Source of the DNA: Bacillus taeanensis
GTDB lineage: Bacteria; Bacillota; Bacilli; Bacillales; UBA6769
DNA: 64,000 nucleotides
NCBI RefSeq assembly: GCF_003318295.1
Contig: NZ_QOCW01000008.1
Coordinates: 112,560 to 176,559, forward strand
Direction: 5' to 3'
Below are positions 55,024-63,909 of the stretch, piece by piece. The notes beneath the pieces are model-generated. The model made no database searches. It saw only the letters and a program-made list of their open reading frames with translations, and had not been told where the DNA came from. Each line of letters opens with the position of its first letter. Position 1 is the first letter of the stretch. The translations under genes and the position numbers were made by a program.

Positions 55024-56319
55024 TTATTTCTCTGTTAATATCTCCTGCGCTTTTTCTTCCATTTTCTTTGCTGCTTCTTCTGGTGTCATTGATAAACCAA
55101 AGATTGCCTGTGTTGTATCTTTATGAAGTTCAGCCAACTCCGGCGGAAGAGTTTGGTCATAGTACGGTTGTAAAACTTCTGATTTTTCTAGAAGCTCATA
55201 CGTGCGTTTCGCAAATTCATCCGTAATTTCTACGCCATTTACAGCAGGAATCGCTCCTGACTTATCAGTAAGCTCTTGAGCTGTTTCTTGACTTGTTAAT
55301 TCTTTTACAAGTTCTACAGCTAGATCAGGGTTCTCTGATTTTGTTGAAACTGAAAATGTTGGGTTTACACCGCCAACCACATTGTTTTTACTGCCTTTTC
55401 CACCTTCAACAGCTGGAAATGGGAAAATATCAATTTTCTCTTCAAACTCTGGTAGTTCATTTCGAATATTGCTTAATAACCATGTTCCTTGAATAATCAT
55501 TCCTGCTTTTCCTGAGTAAAATAACTGCCTTGATTGCCCTGTATCATAGTTTAATCCATTAAATCCTTTAGGAAATGCTTCAGCTTTTACTAACTCTTGG
55601 ATTTTTTCTCCTGCTTTTATATATGCTTCATTATCAAATGCTCTTCCTGTACGCTCATATGCTTCATTAAAGAGTGATGAACCACCAATACGATCTGCAA
55701 AATACATTAAATAAAATGCCCCTGGCCACTTTGATTGGTTCGCTAATGCAAAAGGAATAATATTATTGTCTTTTAATGTTTCAATGACTCCAAGCAGTTC
55801 TTCATATGTTTCAGGAGTTGAAAGATTAAGCTTTTCAAAAATTTCTTTATTGTACCAAACTGGAACAAATGCGATTCTTAACGGTGCACCATATAATTTT
55901 TCATCAAACGTTGAATTAGTAAGTGCAACAGGTACGAAGTTTTCTTTGTCAAGTTCCTCTGTTAAATCTTTTACTTGTCCTGCTTTTACAAATTCTTTCA
56001 GCCATCCACCACCCCAAGAAGTAAAGACGTCAGGCGGAGTGCCTCCTCCCATCGCTACACTTAACTTTGTTTTATATGGATCATTTTCTTGCTGGATGAC
56101 TTCCACTTCTACATCAGGATGATTTTTCTCAAACCTTTCGACTGCGGCGTTTAGTACTTCCTGATTTGACCCTGTTTCAATGTGCCAAAATGTTAACTTC
56201 TTTTTCTCGCCGGAACTTTCACCACTTTCTGAAGAAGTCTCTGTCGCTGTCTTACCTCCACAAGCTGCTAATAATACGAAAGCTAAAAGAAGTACGAATG
56301 TTAATAACTTTTTTAACAC
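55024..56319 (-). CDS. Sugar-binding lipoprotein, ThuA locus
   Basis: A 431-residue family 1 binding protein. The GTG start (VLKKLLTFVLLLAFVLLAAC) is preferred: AAGGGGG lies 8 bases upstream and the signal peptide and lipobox LAAC then have normal length. Mature part has typical segments PLRIAFVPVWYNKEIFEKL, SGKAGMIIQGTWLLSN and GGVNPTFSVSTKSENPD. A perfect cre lies 39 bp upstream inside the leader, a second further up, and the shared operator/promoter lies at 56644-56688. Confidence 0.92.
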   Translation of the reverse strand: MLKKLLTFVLLLAFVLLAACGGKTATETSSESGESSGEKKKLTFWHIETGSNQEVLNAAVERFEKNHPDVEVEVIQQENDPYKTKLSVAMGGGTPPDVFTSWGGGWLKEFVKAGQVKDLTEELDKENFVPVALTNSTFDEKLYGAPLRIAFVPVWYNKEIFEKLNLSTPETYEELLGVIETLKDNNIIPFALANQSKWPGAFYLMYFADRIGGSSLFNEAYERTGRAFDNEAYIKAGEKIQELVKAEAFPKGFNGLNYDTGQSRQLFYSGKAGMIIQGTWLLSNIRNELPEFEEKIDIFPFPAVEGGKGSKNNVVGGVNPTFSVSTKSENPDLAVELVKELTSQETAQELTDKSGAIPAVNGVEITDEFAKRTYELLEKSEVLQPYYDQTLPPELAELHKDTTQAIFGLSMTPEEAAKKMEEKAQEILTEK

Positions 56320-56357
56320 TTTCTTTTCCCCCTTCATATGTAGAATCTTCAAATTAA

Positions 56358-56372
56358 ATGGAATCGCTTTCA
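56358..56372 (+). promoter_or_regulatory. cre site in the leader of the ThuA-locus binding-protein gene
   Basis: ATGGAATCGCTTTCA matches WTGNAANCGNWNNCW at all positions. It lies downstream of the predicted promoter (56644-56672), so CcpA would act by roadblock. Confidence 0.7.
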
Positions 56373-56509
56373 TTTTAAGGTTGTTCATTTTATCAATTTT
56401 TTTGGACATCACCTCCTTAACCTAAAAATGTTCTATATTATAAAACATAGTTCTTTAATAACGGCGGCAATATAAATATTAAATAATTTTAATCTGGATA
56501 CACTCAAAT

Positions 56510-56524
56510 TGTCTGCGCTTTCAT
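56510..56524 (-). promoter_or_regulatory. Second cre site in the leader of the ThuA-locus ABC operon
   Basis: The minus strand reads ATGAAAGCGCAGACA, a full match to WTGNAANCGNWNNCW, 152 bp from the first cre and also downstream of the predicted promoter. Confidence 0.65.
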
Positions 56525-56564
56525 TTAAACTTTTAATATTCAGCTAAGTTATTAAGGATTACTT

Positions 56565-56595
56565 AACTTAGTTTGTATAAAATATGAATTAAGTT
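56565..56595. promoter_or_regulatory. XylR/ROK-like operator, auxiliary copy
   Basis: AACTTA and TAAGTT arms with exactly 19 bp between them, and TTAGTTTGTATAAAATATGA inside. Same spacing as the operator at 59955. Lies about 50 bp downstream of the predicted transcription start. Confidence 0.65.
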
Positions 56596-56643
56596 GATAA
56601 AACAAGGTTCTTTATTTTAAATATTCAAACTATTCTTAAAAAT

Positions 56644-56688
56644 ATTTTATCACCCTTAACTTAGTTTGTCTATTGATTAAATGAACTT
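56644..56688 (-). promoter_or_regulatory. Promoter and operator of the ThuA-locus ABC operon
   Basis: Minus strand: -35 TAGACA (56672-56667), 17-bp spacer, -10 TAAAAT (56649-56644). The -35 lies within CAATAGACAAACTAAGTT, 18 bases shared exactly with the thuA-operon promoter. The left operator arm is imperfect. Confidence 0.75.
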
Positions 56689-56798
56689 TATGATTAGAAA
56701 GAAATGAATACTTATCTAGTTTATAATCCTTACTAATCTCTCTATCTAGAAAAGTGTTCATATCCTTTCCTTTACAGCTTTAAATCTTATATATCATA

Positions 56799-57902
56799 TT
56801 AATTTGCATTAGAGAACTCGTATGCCAGTGGGAATGATTTAGGTCTAGCGCAGGAGCTTTTCATATTATAATACATGCCGCTATGAGAGGCATCATGAAA
56901 ACCATGCATTGCTTCTAATACATGATAGGCCATTTCACCGTTTGCACGGTGACTTTCCCCACTCCGAATTGCCTGAGCCATGTCTGCCACACCGATTCCA
57001 CGGCTGTTTTGATCGTATCCATGCGAAAGCGGTACTTCTATAAAATTTTTTTCATCCCGCTTTCGTAAGCGAACCGGTCCACCAAATGTATTTGGATCTG
57101 GAACGAGCAGTGTACCTTCACTTCCATAAATTTCAATTGGCGGCAAACTTGTTCCGCCAAAGGCATCAAAGCTCGTTGTGATTGTGGCCACCGCTCCAGA
57201 AGCAAAATCTACTACACCAGAAATATGTGTTGGTGTTGCCACTTGAACCTTAGTTCCTACTTTTGGTTCACTCGTTATCATTCGTTCAGGGTAGCTAATT
57301 CGAGCAGAACCAGAAATTCGTTTAATAGGTCCCATTAAAGCGATTAAGGCAGTTAAATAATAAGGTCCCATATCAAACATCGGTCCACCGCCGACGTCAT
57401 AATAAAAAGCTGGATCAGGATGCCAATGTTCATGTCCTCGTCCAATCATAAAAGCAGAAGCACCAATTGGAGTTCCAATCTCTCCCCTTTCGATAAGGTG
57501 AAGGGCTGTTTGAATACCCGCTCCTAAAAACGTATCAGGTGCGCTGCCGACGAGGAGTCCTTTTTTCTCAGCAGTTTCTAGAATTCCTCTTCCTTCTTCC
57601 CGTGTTACGGCTAATGGTTTTTCCGTATAAACGTGTTTCCCTGCTTCAAGCGCTTCAATACATACTGCAGCATGTGCTTTTGGGATCGTTAAATTAATTA
57701 CCAGTTCAATTTCAGGATCTTGAAGCAACTCTTTTACCGTACATGCTTTAGGAACACCGTATTTTTCAGCTTGACTTTTCGCCCGGTCGACATCCAAGTC
57801 AGCACAAGCGGCAAGTTCAAGATGATCAAACTTTGGGCAGTTTTCGAGGTAAATAGAACTAATATTTCCGCATCCAATAATACCTACTTTTACTTTATCC
57901 AT
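56799..57902 (-). CDS. Gfo/Idh/MocA-family oxidoreductase (ThuB-like locus)
   Basis: A 367-residue dehydrogenase: VGIIGCGNISSIYLEN at the cofactor site, YTEKPLAVT near residue 97, and GGGPMFDMGPYYLTALI in the active-site region. RBS GGGGGAA lies 6-7 bases before the chosen ATG; a GTG two codons earlier overlaps that site. Last gene of the 59863-56799 operon with ThuA-like and a second oxidoreductase. It may oxidise the sugar at C3 or reduce the 3-keto product. Confidence 0.9.
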   Translation of the reverse strand: MDKVKVGIIGCGNISSIYLENCPKFDHLELAACADLDVDRAKSQAEKYGVPKACTVKELLQDPEIELVINLTIPKAHAAVCIEALEAGKHVYTEKPLAVTREEGRGILETAEKKGLLVGSAPDTFLGAGIQTALHLIERGEIGTPIGASAFMIGRGHEHWHPDPAFYYDVGGGPMFDMGPYYLTALIALMGPIKRISGSARISYPERMITSEPKVGTKVQVATPTHISGVVDFASGAVATITTSFDAFGGTSLPPIEIYGSEGTLLVPDPNTFGGPVRLRKRDEKNFIEVPLSHGYDQNSRGIGVADMAQAIRSGESHRANGEMAYHVLEAMHGFHDASHSGMYYNMKSSCARPKSFPLAYEFSNAN

Positions 57903-57931
57903 ACGCACTTCCCCCTATTGATTAATAGTTT

Positions 57932-58681
57932 TTATTGACTATCTCCCATCCCAGTATAAATGCCAGCTTTTCCATTTCCTGACGTACCAAAATAGGAAGC
58001 TTCCATATCACCGTATAATTCTTTTCCTTCTGCCGCCCATAAAAAGCCCCGCCTCATCATTTTTGAAACCTCTGGCATCGCTACAATATTCGCTAAATGT
58101 CCTAATGAACTATAAAAAACACGGCCAAGTCCCCAGCGTTTTGTCCAAACAACAGGCATATCAACTGCCTTATTTAAAGAGTGCGGTCCTTGAATAACTG
58201 GAAAGCGCGTCGTTGCCAGCACTTCTACAGCAGGATCGACATGCAGATAATACTGTTCACTAACAACTTTAAAATCAGACATTCCTTCTAATAACGGACT
58301 TGAGGAATGTTTAATATTGACCATATATTCAACACCGTCATTTCCAGGATGGGCGACCCAGTTGCCACCCGTCATAAACTGCCAGTCAACATTATTTCGA
58401 AATGAATCGCACATTCCGCCATGACAGCCAGCTAGTCCTACACCACTCATGACAGCTGCGGAAATATTATGAACATATTTTTTATTAATTTCCCCCATCG
58501 TCCAATGCGGAACGATTAAATCTAATGATTTCAGTTTTTCAGGATCACTATATGACTCTAGTGTATCGGAAACTTCCACCTCAAAGTTTTCTTCTTGTAA
58601 AATCCCTTTATAAATATGGGCTACTTGCTCTGGCTCATGACCGTCCCAGCCGCCCCAAACGATTAATGCTTTTCTCTTCAT
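57932..58681 (-). CDS. ThuA-like domain protein
   Basis: A 249-residue class I glutamine-amidotransferase-like fold protein of the ThuA family: KRKALIVWGGWDGHEPEQVA at the N-terminus, SGVGLAGCHGGMCDSFRN in the nucleophile-elbow region, and VVWTKRWGLGRVFYSSLGHL near the C-terminus. In rhizobia thuA and the Gfo/Idh/MocA gene thuB are required for trehalose/maltitol use via 3-keto sugars. RBS AAGGAG precedes ATG. Middle gene of the operon. The exact reaction is not established. Confidence 0.9.
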   Translation of the reverse strand: MKRKALIVWGGWDGHEPEQVAHIYKGILQEENFEVEVSDTLESYSDPEKLKSLDLIVPHWTMGEINKKYVHNISAAVMSGVGLAGCHGGMCDSFRNNVDWQFMTGGNWVAHPGNDGVEYMVNIKHSSSPLLEGMSDFKVVSEQYYLHVDPAVEVLATTRFPVIQGPHSLNKAVDMPVVWTKRWGLGRVFYSSLGHLANIVAMPEVSKMMRRGFLWAAEGKELYGDMEASYFGTSGNGKAGIYTGMGDSQ

Positions 58682-58702
58682 CTTGTAAACACTCCTTATA
58701 AA

Positions 58703-59863
58703 TTAAAGTTCAGACACTGTAACCCACCGCCGCTTATCAATCGATAAATCGACCGCCTCTAAAACCTGCTGACATTTCACACCATCGCGAAAATTCGGAA
58801 CAGGCTGACGGTCTTCATTGAATGCGTCCATAAGCTCAACAATTGAATGAATAAATGTGTGCTCATAGCCAATTGTATGTCCTGATGGCCACCATACTTC
58901 AGCATAAGCGTGTGGGGCATCAGTTGCTAATACGCGGCGGAAACCCTGCACGTCCTCTTTGTCGTCAACAAAATAAACTTGGAGCTCATTCATTCGTTCA
59001 AAATCAAAAATAACACTGCCTTTACTTCCGTTAATTTCAAATGAATTTGTACTGCGGTGTCCTGAAGCAAATCGAGTCGCTTCGAAGCTTCCTAACGCCC
59101 CATTTTCAAAACGAGCTAAAAATAGTGTTGCATCATCAACCGTAACTGGTCCTTTTGCAGATTCTTTACTTCCTTTCGCTGATAATCCGCTCATTTCTGC
59201 AGGAAGCGGTCTCTCTTTAATAAACGTTTCATTCATTCCAATCACTTCTTTTATGTCACCGATAAGATAATGTGCCATATCGATGAGATGTGCTCCTAAA
59301 TCTCCGTGCGAACCGGAACCTGCCACTTCTTTTTGAAGTCTCCACACGAGCGGAAACTCTGGATCTACAATCCAATCCTGTAAAAACCACCCGCGAAAAT
59401 GATAAATATCCCCTAATCGACCTTCCTCAATTAGTTTTTTCGCTAACATAACAGCAGGTGTAAAACGATAATTAAAGCCAACCATATGTTTGACCCCTGC
59501 TTTTTCTACTACATCAAGCATTTCCCTAGAATCCTTTAATGTAAGCGCTAACGGTTTTTCGCAAAAAACATGCTTACCCGCTTCAGCAGCGGCGATCGTA
59601 ATTTCCTTATGTACATCACTCGGGGCATTAATATCAATTAAATCAATGTCATCTCGTTTCAACAGCTCTTTCCAGTCCGTTGTATATTCCTGCCATCCAA
59701 ACTGAGCGGCCGCTTCAGCTACCCCTTCAAGATTACGTCCGCAAATGACTTTCATCTCTGGACGAAGACTTTTAGGAAAAAACATTGGAAGATCTCGATA
59801 TGCATGGCTGTGTGCTTTTCCCATAAATTTGTAGCCAACCATGCCGATATTAATTGTTTCCAT
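58703..59863 (-). CDS. Gfo/Idh/MocA-family oxidoreductase (ThuB-like)
   Basis: A 386-residue dehydrogenase with INIGMVGYKFMGKAHSHAYR (GxxxMGxAHSHA variant), FCEKPLALT near residue 98, and GSGSHGDLGAHLIDMAHYLI. RBS AAAGGAG precedes ATG. First gene of a three-gene operon with the ThuA-like protein (21 bp gap) and a second oxidoreductase. Promoter -35/-10 and a 12-bp-arm palindrome lie about 85-135 bp upstream. A candidate for NAD-dependent oxidation of the imported sugar at C3. Confidence 0.9.
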   Translation of the reverse strand: METINIGMVGYKFMGKAHSHAYRDLPMFFPKSLRPEMKVICGRNLEGVAEAAAQFGWQEYTTDWKELLKRDDIDLIDINAPSDVHKEITIAAAEAGKHVFCEKPLALTLKDSREMLDVVEKAGVKHMVGFNYRFTPAVMLAKKLIEEGRLGDIYHFRGWFLQDWIVDPEFPLVWRLQKEVAGSGSHGDLGAHLIDMAHYLIGDIKEVIGMNETFIKERPLPAEMSGLSAKGSKESAKGPVTVDDATLFLARFENGALGSFEATRFASGHRSTNSFEINGSKGSVIFDFERMNELQVYFVDDKEDVQGFRRVLATDAPHAYAEVWWPSGHTIGYEHTFIHSIVELMDAFNEDRQPVPNFRDGVKCQQVLEAVDLSIDKRRWVTVSEL

Positions 59864-59946
59864 GTTTCTATTCTCCTTTACGATTTTTTCGTTGGTTCAA
59901 AGAAAATAATTTAAATAATCTGAATAATAACACTTAATTACAAAAT

Positions 59947-59997
59947 ATTATATCACCACCAACTTAGTTTGTCTATTGTATAAATTAAGTTGGTGGT
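59947..59997 (-). promoter_or_regulatory. Promoter and palindromic operator of the ThuA operon
   Basis: Perfect 12-bp arms ACCACCAACTTA (59955-59966) and TAAGTTGGTGGT (59986-59997) flank a 19-bp spacer. On the minus strand, -35 TAGACA (59975-59970) lies in the spacer and -10 TATAAT (59952-59947) follows at 17 bp. TTAGTTTGT is the half-site of XylR/ROK-family operators. Confidence 0.8.
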
Positions 59998-60079
59998 AAA
60001 TAACCGCTGCTTTTATGAAACTATTAGCTTTATTAGCTGGTCTTTTATATAGAAACCCAATGATGAACGGAGAATTTTC

Positions 60080-60541
60080 ATGTTAAACAAAGTTCAACTC
60101 TTTGTATTTTGTTTATTGATTTTACTTTCTGCAGCTGGCTGTGGGACTGAAAAAGAGATAAACAGCAGAACAAAAACTACAAACAAAAAAGAACCATCAA
60201 CTAACGATATTATTTCGATGCATGGTAATGTTGAAAATTTAGAAGCACTTGATGAATTTATTGAAGAAGTAAACAATAATCACCCATCAAGCATCCGAAT
60301 TGTAAAATATACAATTGAAGGTGATCCGATTTATCATGAGCTAACTTATGAAAAGGAAAAAATTCAATTTCAACTTGACACAACAAAAGATGGCTATGGA
60401 CCTCAAGAAGTTACTACAGAAACATGTAAGGACCTTATTCGAACGCAAACAAAAAAAGAGTTAATTTATACACTAAAAAATTGCACCGGGGAATGGAATA
60501 ATTTTGAACTGCTTTATGTACCATACGATGTTGAAAAATAG
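60080..60541 (+). CDS. DUF4362 lipoprotein
   Basis: A 153-residue lipoprotein: signal peptide MLNKVQLFVFCLLILLSAAG with lipobox AAGC, then the DUF4362 core (MHGNVENLEALDEFIEEVNN, IRIVKYTIEGDPIYHELTYE). Secreted and membrane-anchored, function unknown. The ribosome site (ACGGAGAA, 6-7 bases upstream) is acceptable. Followed after a gap by a small membrane-protein gene, possibly cotranscribed. Confidence 0.85.
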   Translation: MLNKVQLFVFCLLILLSAAGCGTEKEINSRTKTTNKKEPSTNDIISMHGNVENLEALDEFIEEVNNNHPSSIRIVKYTIEGDPIYHELTYEKEKIQFQLDTTKDGYGPQEVTTETCKDLIRTQTKKELIYTLKNCTGEWNNFELLYVPYDVEK

Positions 60542-60637
60542 AAAAAAACTCGGTGTTTGCCAAGTTTCTTAACTTTATTAGAAGAATATGATTATCACTC
60601 TATCAAACGGGAAAATAATGAACAGAGGAGTGATCTC

Positions 60638-60907
60638 GTGCAGCCATTAAGAAAAACGCTATTTATTGTTGGCAATATTGTAATCGGAATTTTTTCTTTC
60701 TATTTGTATATGTTTTTTTGGCTTACCGTTCAGTTTGGAGAAGGCGCTTCAATTCACCCATGGTTAAGTATTCCCCTTGATTTACTGCTTTTTGCAATCT
60801 TTAATGGAATCGTATTAAGAAGGCAGAAAAAGCAGTATTGGCTTTACAGCATATTGATTGCTGGAGGTACATCGTTACTTCTTACTCTTATTATTGGTTT
60901 AACCTAA
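60638..60907 (+). CDS. Small membrane protein (89 aa)
   Basis: GTG start (VQPLRKTLFIVGNIVIGIFS) chosen because GAGGAG lies 7 bases upstream; an open frame exists further upstream but has no such site and no hydrophobic start. Three predicted membrane helices (about 6-28, 37-52, 62-85) separated by a basic RRQKKQ loop. No family is recognised. Confidence 0.65.
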   Translation: MQPLRKTLFIVGNIVIGIFSFYLYMFFWLTVQFGEGASIHPWLSIPLDLLLFAIFNGIVLRRQKKQYWLYSILIAGGTSLLLTLIIGLT

Positions 60908-60912
60908 CATTA

Positions 60913-60945
60913 CTAAAAGGAGTTGGATTTAACTCCTACTCCTCT
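60913..60945 (+). terminator. Terminator after the small membrane-protein gene
   Basis: Stem AGGAGTT/AACTCCT with loop GGATTT and a pyrimidine-rich tail, 10 bp after the stop. Confidence 0.6.
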
Positions 60946-61071
60946 TCTTTATCGTTATATAGCATCAATTATTTTTAAACTCAAGTTGTTCAAAACCTTT
61001 TTATTGCTTTTTTCCATTAATCCCCTTACACTTAATTTTATTGAAATAATATTAGAACCGAGGTTTAGCCT

Positions 61072-62022
61072 ATGAAACTAGAACAATCTAACGAACAGCT
61101 GATTGGCATTCTTGCGACAATTGGTGCTTATGTACTGTGGGGATTTTTACCGATTTACTGGAAGCTGATTCACGGTGCTGTACCAGAAGAAATTCTTGCG
61201 CACCGCATTATATGGTCTTTCGTATTTATGATTTTTATTTTATTACTAACGAAAAAGCTTTCCTCATTTTGGGCTGATTTTCGAGGGTTAATGAAGACAC
61301 CGAAAAAGTTACTTGGGATTACGCTTGCTTCTTTTGTCATCAGCATTAATTGGTTTGCATACATTTGGGCTGTTAATAATAACCATGTTGTTGAAGCAAG
61401 TCTTGGTTATTACATGAATCCTCTCGTCAGCGTTTTATTAGCGATGATTTTCTTAAAAGAACGCCTTTCCTTTTGGCAGATGATTTCATTTTTTCTAGCG
61501 TTAATTGGTGTGTTAAATATGACAGTTCATTTCGGTTCTATGCCTTGGGTTGCTCTTTCACTCGCGATTAGCTTTGCCGTCTATGGTTTACTAAAAAAAC
61601 TTGCAAGTTTAGGAGCGATGACAGGGTTAACGATTGAAACACTCATTATTACACCATTTGCACTGCTCTATTTAGGAAATCTTCAAACAAGCGGTACAAG
61701 TGCGTTTACAGTTGAAGAACCACTCACTGCCCTTTTATTAATCGGAGCCGGTGGTGCAACTGCAATTCCGCTGCTTCTTTTTGCGAGCGGCGCCAATCGC
61801 ATCCCACTTTCATTGATTGGTTTCTTACAGTACATCGCCCCAACAATTATGCTTATTATTGGGACAGTTTTCTATAAGGAACCGTTTAATGATGTTCACC
61901 TTGTCTCGTTTATCTTTATATGGATTTCACTTGTTATTTTTTCACTATCACGAACAAAACAATTTATTTTTCTTGAACAAAAGCTATTTTACAAAAGAAG
62001 ATTAGCAGAAAAAAAAGTGTAG
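61072..62022 (+). CDS. rarD: RarD-type EamA/DMT transporter
   Basis: A 316-residue inner-membrane protein with ten helices in two EamA repeats. The N-terminus IGAYVLWGFLPIYWKLIHG and VPEEILAHRIIWSFVFM are signatures of the RarD subgroup (named for chloramphenicol sensitivity in Pseudomonas; transported substrate unknown). RBS GAGG about 8 bases upstream. Its stop lies in the 5' arm of a terminator. Confidence 0.92.
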   Translation: MKLEQSNEQLIGILATIGAYVLWGFLPIYWKLIHGAVPEEILAHRIIWSFVFMIFILLLTKKLSSFWADFRGLMKTPKKLLGITLASFVISINWFAYIWAVNNNHVVEASLGYYMNPLVSVLLAMIFLKERLSFWQMISFFLALIGVLNMTVHFGSMPWVALSLAISFAVYGLLKKLASLGAMTGLTIETLIITPFALLYLGNLQTSGTSAFTVEEPLTALLLIGAGGATAIPLLLFASGANRIPLSLIGFLQYIAPTIMLIIGTVFYKEPFNDVHLVSFIFIWISLVIFSLSRTKQFIFLEQKLFYKRRLAEKKV

Positions 62023-62049
62023 CAGCTGATTTGGCTGGTACACTTTTTT
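62011..62049 (+). terminator. Terminator overlapping the rarD stop
   Basis: Stem AAAAAAGTGTA/TACACTTTTTT, loop about 17 bases, T-run at the end. Confidence 0.85.
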
Positions 62050-62132
62050 GCACAGACTTCCATTTTCCTTGTGCAAAGAATTTTTTAAATGATAGAATAG
62101 AAGTAATAACTAAACTAAGGTGTGAGCGCAGT

Positions 62133-62690
62133 ATGAATAGATGGGTATCGACAAATGAAAAGCGCAGTTTTTTAAAGTGGTTTTTACAAAATCATCGCTT
62201 AAAAACGATTGAAGCAAAATATGTACTTGATTATTTAATTAACCATACTCACATTTTAGAGAATGTTCACTTTACTGATAAAATCAGAAAAAGCGAACGA
62301 ATGATTATTGTGTCAAGCACGACCTCTGATCAGCCTGGGTTTATTTTTTATAAACATAACAAACGAACAGAACAAACTTCAAAAGCTGTGGAAGATATGA
62401 CGCTTAATCCAACGGAAAAAACTTATATTACGATTCATTTTCAAGGGAAAATGATGAACTATAAATATTTAAACTTGATTGAAAATCCAGCTGTTGAAAA
62501 TATTAAACGTAATGAGCAATCCAATAAAGATTTAAACGAAGCAAAAAAAGTATTGGATGCCTCATTTAAAGAACAGCGAAAACATCTATTGAAAAAGCAA
62601 ATCGATGAAGCGCTCGATAAAGGCGATAAAGAACTGTTTCAAAAGCTTGTCGAAGAATTAAAACAATACGAAAAAGCAACCAATGCATAG
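62133..62690 (+). CDS. ypiB: YpiB family protein (UPF0302)
   Basis: A 185-residue cytoplasmic protein (family size about 179). MNRWVSTNEKRSFLKWFLQN and HLLKKQIDEALDKGDKELFQ are the conserved ends of YpiB. The ATG at 62133 is chosen because AAGGTG lies about 10 bases upstream and matches family starts; a longer frame reaching back into the terminator is unlikely. YpiB is conserved in Bacilli near aro/men genes in B. subtilis; function not established. Here it is separated from those neighbours. Confidence 0.87.
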   Translation: MNRWVSTNEKRSFLKWFLQNHRLKTIEAKYVLDYLINHTHILENVHFTDKIRKSERMIIVSSTTSDQPGFIFYKHNKRTEQTSKAVEDMTLNPTEKTYITIHFQGKMMNYKYLNLIENPAVENIKRNEQSNKDLNEAKKVLDASFKEQRKHLLKKQIDEALDKGDKELFQKLVEELKQYEKATNA

Positions 62691-62744
62691 TTAGCAACTA
62701 TGCATTTTTCTTATCATTTTATAAATATAATGGAGCTGAACACA

Positions 62745-63896
62745 ATGAAAGCAGCTGTAGAAAAATTAAAACCTATACTTGGAACACTTTTTCAGCATCT
62801 TCACACACATCCTGAAGTTAGTTGGAAGGAAGTTAATACAACGAGCTATCTCATGAACTTTTTAAAAAAGTATGAATTCGAACCAAAGCCCTTTGAGGAC
62901 AGTACAGGGTTTACTGTTGAAGTTGGTGAGGGAGATTTTTGTGTTGGACTTCGTACAGATATTGATGCCCTGTGGCAGGAAATAAACGGAGAATTTCAAG
63001 CGAATCATTCATGCGGCCATGATGCTCATATGACAATGATCATCGGAACTATGCTTCTTTTAAAAGAGCTAAAGTTTAAACCAAACGGTAAAATAAAAGT
63101 TATCTTTCAGCCTGCAGAAGAAAAAGGAACGGGTGCTTTAAAGCTTATTGAAAAAGGTGTTGTCGATGATGTGAACTATTTATACGGTGTTCATCTTCGT
63201 CCAATTCAAGAGTTACGAGATGGCGAAGCTTGTGCTGGGATTCAGCACGGAGCAGCTGCATTTCTTTCCGGAACGATTAAAGGAGAAGATGCTCATGCCG
63301 CTCGTTCGCATTTAGGAACAAATGCGATTGAAGTTGGTGCCGCTCTTGTTCATCATCTCAGTACCATTCATTTAGATCCGATGATTCCCCACTCTGTTAA
63401 AATGACTGCTTTTCATGCAGGAGGTGAAAGCGGTAATATTATTCCAGGAAGTGCTTCTTTTAAGCTGGATCTTCGTGCTCAAAGAAATGAAACTATGAAA
63501 AATTTACAAGCTCAAGTTTATCAAATTGTAAATAAGCTCTCTGAACTATACAATGTTGAAATTACTTTAAGAGGCGCAGATGGGACAGCCGCAGCAATAA
63601 TCGATCCGACAGCACAATCTTTTATGGAAAAAGCAATCGTTGATACGATCGGACCCAATTACCTTTCTCCTTCCGTCGTAACATCAGGCGGAGAAGATTT
63701 TCATTTTTACACATTAAAACGTCCTCATTTAAAAGCAGTTATGCTTGGGCTTGGTTGTGATTTAAAACCAGGGCTTCATCATCCAAACATGACCTTTAAT
63801 AGAGAAGCGCTTTTTATTGGGATTGAAATCTTAGCTAAAACAATAATACATACATTTGATGAATATAAAAAAGAAGAGGCTGGGACAAAACCCTAG
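62745..63896 (+). CDS. amhX: AmhX-type M20 amidohydrolase
   Basis: A 383-residue metal-dependent amidohydrolase (peptidase M20D). Metal ligands appear in GLRTDIDALWQE, SCGHDAHMTM and PAEEKGTG, and SGGEDFHFY near the C-terminus gives the last His. Length and motif order match AmhX, which hydrolyses N-acylated amino acids or related amides. RBS GGAG precedes the chosen ATG; the longer in-frame start at 62700 lies inside the 5' gap without a site. Ends at a strong terminator. Confidence 0.88.
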   Translation: MKAAVEKLKPILGTLFQHLHTHPEVSWKEVNTTSYLMNFLKKYEFEPKPFEDSTGFTVEVGEGDFCVGLRTDIDALWQEINGEFQANHSCGHDAHMTMIIGTMLLLKELKFKPNGKIKVIFQPAEEKGTGALKLIEKGVVDDVNYLYGVHLRPIQELRDGEACAGIQHGAAAFLSGTIKGEDAHAARSHLGTNAIEVGAALVHHLSTIHLDPMIPHSVKMTAFHAGGESGNIIPGSASFKLDLRAQRNETMKNLQAQVYQIVNKLSELYNVEITLRGADGTAAAIIDPTAQSFMEKAIVDTIGPNYLSPSVVTSGGEDFHFYTLKRPHLKAVMLGLGCDLKPGLHHPNMTFNREALFIGIEILAKTIIHTFDEYKKEEAGTKP

Positions 63897-63909
63897 TCTG
63901 AAAACCTAA

